Origin: Uliginosibacterium paludis
GTDB taxonomy: Bacteria; Pseudomonadota; Gammaproteobacteria; Burkholderiales; Rhodocyclaceae
Assembly: GCF_039631355.1 (NCBI RefSeq)
Contig: NZ_JBDIVF010000013.1
Span: forward strand, 14,599-78,598
Direction of reading: 5' to 3'
DNA length: 64,000 bases
Under the pieces are notes generated by a model. It made no database searches and was not told where the DNA came from. It saw only the letters and a program-made list of their open reading frames with translations. Positions within the stretch are counted from its first letter, which is position 1. Every line of letters starts with the position of its first letter. Made by a program: the position numbers and the translations under genes. Below are positions 8,911-15,847 of the stretch, piece after piece.

Positions 8911-10104
8911 TCACAACATGGGCACGGCACCATAGGCGCCGGCCATGTACTTGGCGTAGAAGTTGTCGTCCGCGCGCACGCCTTCCATGTCTGACAAGCG
9001 CCAGGCCTCGCTGCGGCAGCGCTCGTTTTTCTCCACCAGCATGATCTGGCCCTTCCTGAGCAGATTCAGGATTTCCACCGAATGGCAGGTAAAGATCAGC
9101 TGGGCGTTGTGCGGGTTGGTCTTCGGGCTGATGAAGAGATTCAGGATCGGCTCCAGCATCAGCGGGTGCAGGTCGGATTCCAGTTCGTCGAAGATCACCG
9201 TGCCGCCTTCCGCCAACACCGGCAGCAAATCCGCGAGCAGCACGAATGCCGCTTGCGTACCGCTGGATTCGGCAAACATCGGCAGCTTCATCTCACGCTC
9301 GCCATCGCTGTGAATGCCGAAAGGCACGAGCACATCCTCCTCCTTGCCATCCCGCACGCTGCGCAGGGTTTCGAGCCGCACGTCGTTGAGGCCGAAGTCC
9401 CATTGCTTCAGCAGTGCCGCCATCCGGGCGCGATGCGGCTCGTTGTCGGCAAAGAACTTCGCTGCGCTGATGACATCCGGAGCGCCCTGAAAGGCTTGCC
9501 GGCCGATTGCATCGATATTGCTCTGGCGCCGGCCAAGCGCCTCGACAATCGCCAGTGCTGTTTCCACGCCGAATTGCTCGGCCGTGGAGATCAGCGAAGC
9601 CAGCGGCTTGACTCGCTCTGCCTGCTTCTGCGGCAGGCCGAAGCCGCGTTGCTGGATCTTTTCAACGCCCGCTGCTGAATCCCATTCGCGAGAGAAGAGG
9701 GTGCTGAACGTGCGGCTGGTCTTGAGCCGCAAGGACTCGGCCAGCACGCGCTCCCTGTTCAGAGCCAAAGCATAGCGGTAGAGCTTGCCCTGAGCTTCGA
9801 ACTCCAGCTCGAACTGGCTGCCGCTACCGGTTTCGAGTACGTGCGGCTGCACGGCGAGGCTATGGCCCGGTTCCATGAAGAAGGATTTGGTCACGAACCA
9901 GCACAGGAAATCCAGCGCCTTGATCACATTCGTCTTGCCCGCGCCATTGGCACCCACCACGGCCAGCAGCTTGCTCAGCTGTCGGTCGGTGGCGGCGGAG
10001 GCGAAGCTGCTCTCCGTGCCGTTCGCGCGGGCGTCGAGGACGAAGGAAACCTCGGTTTCGTCCGCGAAGGAGAAGAAGTTCGAGAAGCGAAGGCTGTGCA
10101 GCAT
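8911..10104 (-). CDS. AAA15-family ATPase, partner of RloB-like protein (AbiLi-type)
   Basis: 397 residues of the SMC/ABC-like ATPase class COG1106. Begins with the typical LRFSNFFSFADETEVSF, Walker A GANGAGKT at 51-58, an ABC-signature-like ESSGTQ before the Walker B GTVIFDELE (about 301-309), and the switch His in FTCHSVEIL (about 338-346). Such OLD/RloA-like ATPases are sensor or motor halves of anti-phage modules. First gene of a two-gene operon with the RloB-like protein, and separated from the small ORF below by a short AT-rich gap holding a palindrome. Confidence 0.85.
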   Translation of the reverse strand: MLHSLRFSNFFSFADETEVSFVLDARANGTESSFASAATDRQLSKLLAVVGANGAGKTNVIKALDFLCWFVTKSFFMEPGHSLAVQPHVLETGSGSQFELEFEAQGKLYRYALALNRERVLAESLRLKTSRTFSTLFSREWDSAAGVEKIQQRGFGLPQKQAERVKPLASLISTAEQFGVETALAIVEALGRRQSNIDAIGRQAFQGAPDVISAAKFFADNEPHRARMAALLKQWDFGLNDVRLETLRSVRDGKEEDVLVPFGIHSDGEREMKLPMFAESSGTQAAFVLLADLLPVLAEGGTVIFDELESDLHPLMLEPILNLFISPKTNPHNAQLIFTCHSVEILNLLRKGQIMLVEKNERCRSEAWRLSDMEGVRADDNFYAKYMAGAYGAVPML

Positions 10105-10123
10105 TTTACGTGCTCGCGTGTTT

Positions 10124-10141
10124 TCAACAATTATTTGTTGA
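10124..10141 (-). promoter_or_regulatory. Inverted repeat upstream of the AAA15/RloB operon
   Basis: TCAACAA and TTGTTGA separated by TTAT form a 7-bp-arm inverted repeat 19 nt before the ATPase start codon, in the most AT-rich stretch of the island. It could be an operator or part of the promoter. No regulator gene is adjacent. Confidence 0.3.
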
Positions 10142-10206
10142 TTATGCGTTAGCGCATTGCATTTTGCACGCTGTATGAATAGCCAAGTCGATGGGCGGGG
10201 CCTTCG

Positions 10207-10377
10207 TTAGCCACGGCTGGGAGCTGGTGGCACTGGCACACAGGCAAAGGTCTCGTCAGTCTCGCCCAAGGTGACAGGCAGCTTCCCTGATTCAGCAATG
10301 CCCAGCACACTGGTTAGCCAGCCGGCGTAGAGCCAGTCCTGGCCTTCACTGCGGCCTGTGAGTTCGGGGACGGGCAT
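10207..10377 (-). CDS. Small hypothetical protein, 56 residues
   Basis: Starts MPVPELTGRSEGQDWLYAGW and ends PPAPSRG; acidic, no membrane segment, no recognised domain. The ATG has an excellent ribosome site, AAGGAAA, 3 nt upstream, and follows the HNH stop by 15 nt on the same strand, so it looks like the last gene of the restriction operon. An in-frame TTG five codons earlier is a poorer start. Nothing in the sequence indicates function; it could be an accessory or immunity peptide, but that is a guess. Confidence 0.45.
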   Translation of the reverse strand: MPVPELTGRSEGQDWLYAGWLTSVLGIAESGKLPVTLGETDETFACVPVPPAPSRG

Positions 10378-10392
10378 CGCTTTCCTTGGCAA

Positions 10393-11247
10393 TCAAGTTG
10401 CGGACGGTGATTTATACAAATCGGCGAGCAGTGCGAGCAGTTGCTTCTGCATGGCTTCGCGCTCGGCTCCGTGATGGGCGCGCCGGTGGTCGTCTGCACA
10501 TAGCGCTACGACGTTGTGCTCGTGATCGGGGCCGTCTTCCGATAGCGGGATGACGTGGTGGGTTTCCAGATAGATCTGACCTTTGTGCGTGGTGAAGCCC
10601 GGCTTGTCGCAGTACTGACACTTGCCTTGGGCTTTGCGCAGTGCTTTTTCCCGCACTTCGGCTTTCCGCTCGCGGACGCTGGTGGTGATCTGAATCTTAT
10701 TGGCGGGCTGAGTGGTCGGGAGTGAAAACTGATCCACGTAGGGGGAAGGCGCCGCACCGCGTACCAGATGGCAGGCCCCGGTCAGTTTGTCATAGTGCTG
10801 GATGTGCCACGGTTCAGCGTCCAGCAAGCGAAACTTCACCCTTGATGCGTCGGCCTGGTCATCATCATCGTCCCGAATATCGCCCTCGCAGATCATCACC
10901 CGCATGGGGAGCTGTTTGTGGAGCGCGCGCTGCAAAACAAGATCCATGTCGTAGGCTCGTTTCCCCAGTGTGCCCAACCCCTTGCGTTTGCAGTCCAGAC
11001 TGAATTCGCGGATGTTGAACGTGTGTTCGATCTGGCCGCCGGCTTCTGTCATGTGCGCATGCCAGAGGCTCAGCAGTACCTGTTCATCCGATTCGAAGGC
11101 CCAGTTGTAGCAGTACTTCGGATTGGCAGCGGCCCACTTTGGCCCGCGCTTGTAGTTGCCCCAGTCGGATACATCGAAGCCGGCGTCGCTAACCAGGTCG
11201 ATGACGCGTTGCCGCTTGGTGGGTTTGAGGTCTGCCAGGGTACTCAT
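10393..11247 (-). CDS. HNH endonuclease in the type I restriction operon
   Basis: 284 residues. A C-terminal HNH domain is plain: CQYC at 210-213, LETHHVIPLSEDG with the catalytic His pair, HNVVALC and a final DDHRRAHHG, i.e. a four-Cys/His zinc ribbon around the HNH core. The N-terminal 200 residues (starting MSTLADLKPTKRQRVIDLV, with WGNYKRGPKWAAANPKYCYN) form a separate domain seen in other restriction-linked HNH proteins and may read modified DNA; this is inferred. The start overlaps hsdS by 4 nt (ATGA), so it is coupled to the specificity subunit. Confidence 0.85.
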   Translation of the reverse strand: MSTLADLKPTKRQRVIDLVSDAGFDVSDWGNYKRGPKWAAANPKYCYNWAFESDEQVLLSLWHAHMTEAGGQIEHTFNIREFSLDCKRKGLGTLGKRAYDMDLVLQRALHKQLPMRVMICEGDIRDDDDDQADASRVKFRLLDAEPWHIQHYDKLTGACHLVRGAAPSPYVDQFSLPTTQPANKIQITTSVRERKAEVREKALRKAQGKCQYCDKPGFTTHKGQIYLETHHVIPLSEDGPDHEHNVVALCADDHRRAHHGAEREAMQKQLLALLADLYKSPSAT

Positions 11248-12641
11248 GCGTTTGCTGCCTTTCTGCCGCGCTTCGCCTTTGGGGCTTCGCTGCGGGTGGT
11301 GGCGAGGCGTTTGAGGAGTTCGGTGGCGGGTTCGTCGTTGGGGTCTTGCGGCACGAGTTCGCCCCGGAAGGCACGGGCTAACAGGGCGGGGGTGAGTTGC
11401 TCGGCCTGCTTGCGGGCTGTGGTGAGGCGGGCTTCGAGGCGGTCGGCGAAGGCGAAGAGGGTTTCTACGCGGCGGACGATTTCGTGTTGTTCCTCGAGCG
11501 GCGGAACGAGGAGCGGCAACGATTTCACTTCATCAGAGTTGATGTTGTTGACGCCACTGGTTGATTTGCTGATCAGCTCTACCCGTTGCCTCTGTGCCGG
11601 AGCGGAGAAACCGAAGTAGAGAAACCACGGCAGTATTTTTTTCGGATCTGTGCGAAGGCGCATGAGGTATCCGGCAAATAGATGGCCCACGGCATCGCCT
11701 TCCACAATGCAGCATTTCCCAACAAGATCGACGCTTCCGTTTGAGCGGATCAGTAGCAAATCTCCTGCTTGGAGTGCTAATTTTTCCGCCTCCTTCGAGG
11801 CAAAGTCGGCGCGCTTGATATCAGTTAAATCAACTTTCCCGCCCTCGCCAATATTGGGTATCCGGAGTACAGGCAGACCGCCTTCTCGGTAGTCGCACTT
11901 TTGGGATGTGCCATAACGGAGGTCAAGCGCGAGGTCTCGAACCGTGAGCGCGTTCCATCCCTTAGGGGGACGCTGATCGTCAGCGCCGGATTCCGGGACG
12001 GTGGTTCCCGGATTGCGCTGCGCTTCATCCGGGCTACGGGTGGCGCGCCAGTCTTCGGTCAGGCGGCCGGAGGTGGCGGCGGCGAGGATGGATTGGCGGA
12101 AGCGTTTGAGCAGGGCAGGAAGGCGGTCGAGGCGGTCGCGGCAGGCCTCCACCCGCGCCAGCGTGCTGTCGAGCTTGTCGGCGATGCGTTTTTGTTCGGG
12201 GAGTGGGGCGAGCGGGATTTCAAACCCACTCAAATCTTCTTTGTTAAAGCCATTCTGTGCCGAGCGAGAAACCAGCCGCAAGGGAGCTTGGAAACACTCT
12301 GATTTGAGCAGGTAGTAGACGAAGCGGCGTTCCATTGCTGGAGGAATGTCGACCTTGGCCATGGCCACGTTATAGGCACCAGTCATTCCCGTCAGAATTC
12401 GCCCGAGTGAGGCTCCGTATCGTGCGATGAGCACGTCGGCCTCACTGCATTTCTTGAGCTTGTTTGTGTCCGGGATATAGGTGGGGACGGCTCTATCGCC
12501 GAAATCTCTGATTTGCAGAAGCTGAACGTAGCCTTCTCGTGGCTCGTAGATGAACTCGCTTTTTGGGGGCTGGGTGCCGCCTTGTACATCCAAAACCGAC
12601 AAGAAACCTGTAGCCATCCAAGAGTCGGGTAGGAGGCTCAT
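11244..12641 (-). CDS. hsdS: Type I restriction-modification specificity subunit
   Basis: 465 residues, two target-recognition domains each followed by the conserved helix: first TRD about 1-140 with the helix LPEQKRIADKLDSTLARVE, second TRD about 235-385 with LEEQHEIVRRVETLFAFAD. Type I HsdS reads the two halves of a bipartite target for both HsdM and HsdR. The linker between the halves (about residues 200-218) reads RSPDEAQRNPGTTVP and is encoded by a REP-like palindrome, so the spacer has been modified by a repeat insertion. The C-terminus is Lys/Ala rich. ATGA overlaps join it to hsdM and the HNH gene. Confidence 0.94.
   Translation of the reverse strand: MSLLPDSWMATGFLSVLDVQGGTQPPKSEFIYEPREGYVQLLQIRDFGDRAVPTYIPDTNKLKKCSEADVLIARYGASLGRILTGMTGAYNVAMAKVDIPPAMERRFVYYLLKSECFQAPLRLVSRSAQNGFNKEDLSGFEIPLAPLPEQKRIADKLDSTLARVEACRDRLDRLPALLKRFRQSILAAATSGRLTEDWRATRSPDEAQRNPGTTVPESGADDQRPPKGWNALTVRDLALDLRYGTSQKCDYREGGLPVLRIPNIGEGGKVDLTDIKRADFASKEAEKLALQAGDLLLIRSNGSVDLVGKCCIVEGDAVGHLFAGYLMRLRTDPKKILPWFLYFGFSAPAQRQRVELISKSTSGVNNINSDEVKSLPLLVPPLEEQHEIVRRVETLFAFADRLEARLTTARKQAEQLTPALLARAFRGELVPQDPNDEPATELLKRLATTRSEAPKAKRGRKAANA
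12004..12040. repeat. REP-like palindromic repeat inside hsdS
   Basis: Inverted arms CCCGGAT (12007-12013) and ATCCGGG (12027-12033) flank TGCGCTGCGCTTC, the pattern of a very common interspersed palindrome in proteobacteria. It stays in frame and encodes the SPDEAQRNPG peptide within the HsdS central linker, so it has been tolerated there. Confidence 0.65.
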
Positions 12642-14080
12642 TCCACCACCTCTTCACCCAGCTCGCGCAGAAGGGCCTGCAGTTCGGCCAGCGCGCCTTC
12701 GAGTTCGGTGACGGCTTCCTGCGCGAGCACGGCGGGTTCGGGCAGGTCGGCGGCGTCTTCGGCGTTGTCGTCCTTGAGCCAGGCGATGTCGAGGCTGTCG
12801 CCGCGCTCCTTGATCCATTCGCGGCTGAAGCGGCGGAAGCGGCCTTGCTCGCCCTGATCTGTGCGGGTGGCAGCGCTGTAGGCGGTTTCGAAGTCGGCGA
12901 AGTGGGTGCGGGTGAGTGGGGTGCGCTTGCCGAAGCGGGGCATGTTGGCGCGCAGGTCATAGACCCAGACTTCCTGCGTGGCGGCCTCACTGTTGTCCGA
13001 GACCTTGTCGAAGAAGAGGACGTTGGTCTTGACGCCTTGGGCGTAGAAGATGCCGGTGGGCAGGCGCAGGATGGTGTGCAGGCGGCACTTGTCCATGAGG
13101 TCGCGGCGGATCTCGGCGCCGACACCACTCTCGAAGAGCACGTTATCGGGCAGCACCACGGCGGCGCGGCCGCCATCCTTCAGATGCCGGTAGATGTGCT
13201 GGACGAAGGCGAGCTGTTTGTTGCTGGTGGTGAAGGTGAAATCATCCCGCGTGGGGCCGCCGCCCCCCTTGGCGGTGCCGAAGGGCGGATTGCTGAGGAT
13301 GATGTGGGTCTTGGGCAGCTCGGTGCCGGCATTGCCGAGGGTGTTGCCCAGATGCACGACGCCTGCTTCATCGCCCTCCATGCCGTGCAGCAGGCAGTTC
13401 ATGAGCGCGAGGCGGCGGGTGCCGGGCACCAGCTCCATGCCGATGAAGGCCTGGTTGCGCTGGAAGCTGCGCTGGCTTTCCTTCAGGTCGTAGAGGTTGT
13501 CGGTGCGGGCCTTGATGTAAGCGTCTGCCGCGATGAGGAAGCCGGCGGTGCCGGCGGCCGGGTCTTGCACGGTCTCACCCGGTTGCGGATCGATCAGGGC
13601 GACGATGCTGTCGATGAGCGGGCGCGGGGTGAAGTACTGGCCGGCGCCGGACTTGGTTTCGGTGGCGTTCTTTTCCAGCAGGCCTTCGTAGAGGTCGCCG
13701 AGGCCGTCGCGCTGGGCGGAGAACCAGTCGATGGCGTCGATGCTGCGGATTAATTGCTCCAGGTGGCGCGGCTCCTTGAGGCGGGTTTGCGCGTCGGCGT
13801 AGATGGCGGCGAGCAGCGGATCGGTGCTCTTGGATAGATCGAGCAGGGTTTCGCGGTAGTAGTTGAGCAGGTTGAGGCCGGAGAGCTTGGCGATATCGGG
13901 CCAGCGGGCGCCCTCGGGCAGCTTGTGGCCGGCCATGACGCCGCTCTGGGCGTTTTCGTGCTCCATCTTGATGAAGAGCAGGAGGACGAGCTCGGTGACG
14001 TAGTCGGAGTAGTTGATGCCGTCGTCGCGCAGCACGTCGCAGAGGTTCCAGAGTTTCTGGACGATTTCGTTGTTGCTCAT
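12638..14080 (-). CDS. hsdM: Type I restriction-modification DNA methyltransferase subunit
   Basis: 480 residues. N-terminal helical HsdM_N domain, the GQYFTPR motif at 147-153, AdoMet-binding motif I DPAAGTAGF at 173-181, and catalytic motif IV NPPFG at 264-268, the signature of N6-adenine gamma-class methylases. With HsdS it modifies the host recognition sequence. It ends with a helix predicted to contact HsdS. Start and stop are both in 4-nt ATGA overlaps, with the Fic-fusion gene upstream and hsdS downstream. Confidence 0.96.
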   Translation of the reverse strand: MSNNEIVQKLWNLCDVLRDDGINYSDYVTELVLLLFIKMEHENAQSGVMAGHKLPEGARWPDIAKLSGLNLLNYYRETLLDLSKSTDPLLAAIYADAQTRLKEPRHLEQLIRSIDAIDWFSAQRDGLGDLYEGLLEKNATETKSGAGQYFTPRPLIDSIVALIDPQPGETVQDPAAGTAGFLIAADAYIKARTDNLYDLKESQRSFQRNQAFIGMELVPGTRRLALMNCLLHGMEGDEAGVVHLGNTLGNAGTELPKTHIILSNPPFGTAKGGGGPTRDDFTFTTSNKQLAFVQHIYRHLKDGGRAAVVLPDNVLFESGVGAEIRRDLMDKCRLHTILRLPTGIFYAQGVKTNVLFFDKVSDNSEAATQEVWVYDLRANMPRFGKRTPLTRTHFADFETAYSAATRTDQGEQGRFRRFSREWIKERGDSLDIAWLKDDNAEDAADLPEPAVLAQEAVTELEGALAELQALLRELGEEVVE

Positions 14081-15612
14081 GGTGTTTCCGTGGTGGTGTT
14101 CGGGGTCAGCAGCTTGAATTCGCGCGCGTCTTCTTCGAAGGCGTTGGCGGCTTTCAGGGCGGCAATGGTGGCGTGCAGATCGGTGCAGTTGAAGCTGGTC
14201 GTCCAGCGGGCAATGTAGCTGAGCGCCCGGATGAGGGGCGCGGGGTCGTTCTGCCGCGAGAGGGCGCGCTGGGCGTCGACATACTGCTCGTGGTAGAGCG
14301 TGGGGATGATGATGCGGCTGCGCCCGCAGCGGGAAAGCTCGGCGTTCATCAGCAGGCGGGAGAGGCGGCCGTTGCCGTCGCTGAAAGGATGCACTTCGGA
14401 GATGAGGAAGGCGTAATAGATGGCGCGGGCGAGGCCTTCGGGCACGCTGCCGGCGAGCTGGGCGCCTTCGAGCAGGGTGCCGCGCACGAAGGCAGGCTCT
14501 GCGAAGCGGGTGCCGCCGGCGTAGTTGGTCTGTACCTTGAATTCGCCGGGCTGAACCTCGGGGCGGTTTTCCATCATGCGCAGGTGGCGCTCGCGCAGGG
14601 CATCGAGAATGTCGGCCGGCGCGGGCAGGCTGCTGCGGTAGTGCGGGTGCAGGATGAGCTGGAAGACGCCGAGGATGTCGTGCGAATCCTTGGGGCGGTT
14701 GGGCACGATGCGGTTCTGCAGGGCGATGGCTTCGGCTTCTTCGATGGAGAAGCGCGTGCCTTCGACGAAATTCGAGAAATAGGATTCGAGGAAAGCGAAG
14801 TGGGTGCGGGCCGGGTCTTGCGCGGCGGCGTCCGCCAGATCCGGCACGGGTGTGGCGCGCAGGGCATCGGCGAGGATCTGGAAGCGGTGCAGGCGCTCGG
14901 CATCGACCGGCGTGCCTTGCGCCACTCGCTGGCCTTGCGGGGTGAGCAGCGTGCCGGCCGCCCAGGTGCCGAGCAGGGCGCCAATCATGCCGTTGAGGGT
15001 GGCGAAGTCGTCTGCCGCGTCCATGGCTTCGGCGAGGCTGCGGGCTTCGTCGCGCACGCGGTTGAGGGCGGCATCGCCCGAAGCGTTGAGAATTTCGACG
15101 AGCTTTTCCTCGACACCGGCATGGCCCGCGCGGCGGGGCTTGCTGCTGCGCGAGCGGCCCAGGTTTTCGAGCAGCATGCGCGGGCGGGACGACCAGTAGA
15201 GGCCGCTGCTGCCCAGAGGCATGTCGCCCGGCAAGGCGGCTGGGCCTTTGATGAGCACGGCGGCAAGGCCCGGCATGCTGAGCGTGGTGTTGAAGCGGGT
15301 GGGGTGGCTGAGAGTGACTTCGTCCGCCGGGGTGATGCCGCCCTTGAGCGCGCTGAGGTGCGAGACGACGGCACCGGGGATCAGGTGCCCGAGGATGGCC
15401 TGCCAGTTGCGCCGCACGAGCTGGGCGACCGGGCCGAACTGGCCAGTCGGCAGATCGGCCGGGTCGACAGCGTTGGCGTACACGCCAGCGGCGATGCGGG
15501 TGATTTCACCCGCCTTGGCACGCCGCTGCAGCTTGCGCTGCTCGGCCTCATCGGCAGGGATGAGGATGGGGCGCGGATCGGCGGTTTGTCGTTTTCCCGC
15601 TGGCAAGGACAT
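14077..15612 (-). CDS. Fic-family protein with N-terminal AbiEi-like winged-helix domain
   Basis: 511 residues. Residues about 20-160 look like the winged-helix antitoxin AbiEi: GEITRIAAGVYAN, VVSHLSAL, VTLSHPTRF. A Fic domain follows with the catalytic motif HPFSDGNGRLSR at 408-419, which transfers AMP or another NMP to hydroxyl groups. An inhibitory-helix motif of the S-x-x-x-E-G type (SNFVEG, 280-285) precedes it, so the enzyme is probably self-inhibited (class II Fic). Fic genes are known between hsdM and hsdR in type I loci; here the ATGA overlap with hsdM couples them. No ribosome site is obvious before the ATG; a TACAAT -10-like box lies at 15644-15649. Confidence 0.85.
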   Translation of the reverse strand: MSLPAGKRQTADPRPILIPADEAEQRKLQRRAKAGEITRIAAGVYANAVDPADLPTGQFGPVAQLVRRNWQAILGHLIPGAVVSHLSALKGGITPADEVTLSHPTRFNTTLSMPGLAAVLIKGPAALPGDMPLGSSGLYWSSRPRMLLENLGRSRSSKPRRAGHAGVEEKLVEILNASGDAALNRVRDEARSLAEAMDAADDFATLNGMIGALLGTWAAGTLLTPQGQRVAQGTPVDAERLHRFQILADALRATPVPDLADAAAQDPARTHFAFLESYFSNFVEGTRFSIEEAEAIALQNRIVPNRPKDSHDILGVFQLILHPHYRSSLPAPADILDALRERHLRMMENRPEVQPGEFKVQTNYAGGTRFAEPAFVRGTLLEGAQLAGSVPEGLARAIYYAFLISEVHPFSDGNGRLSRLLMNAELSRCGRSRIIIPTLYHEQYVDAQRALSRQNDPAPLIRALSYIARWTTSFNCTDLHATIAALKAANAFEEDAREFKLLTPNTTTETP

Positions 15613-15791
15613 GGATGGGCGTGGCTTTGTCGGAATTGGACTTATTGTAGCGCTTGTGTTTGATGATTTGCGCTAAATACATTTGGGGTGAGATGTCGGT
15701 TTCGGGCTTCTGAAACGATCAGATGCCTGTTGTTCTTGCTTTTTTGAACTAATCATCTGGCTATTATGTCGGTTTTTCACTTATTTTATTG

Positions 15792-15826
15792 GGGTGAGCC
15801 GAATGCAGACGCTATTCGGCTCACCC
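15792..15826. terminator. Strong hairpin between hsdR and the Fic-hsdMS operon
   Basis: A perfect 13-bp inverted repeat, GGGTGAGCCGAAT with ATTCGGCTCACCC, around a 9-nt loop, 21 nt past the hsdR stop. No T-run follows on either strand, so it could be a weak terminator, an mRNA 3'-end stabiliser or a protein site. It separates hsdR from the rest of the operon. Confidence 0.45.
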
Positions 15827-15847
15827 GCCGGCTTGTCTTGAACCGAC

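Noticed and set aside
14173..15663. 496-residue plus-strand ORF antisense to the Fic gene
   Set aside because: Long antisense frames are expected in GC-rich DNA; the composition is Gly/Ala/Arg/Val-rich without any motif.
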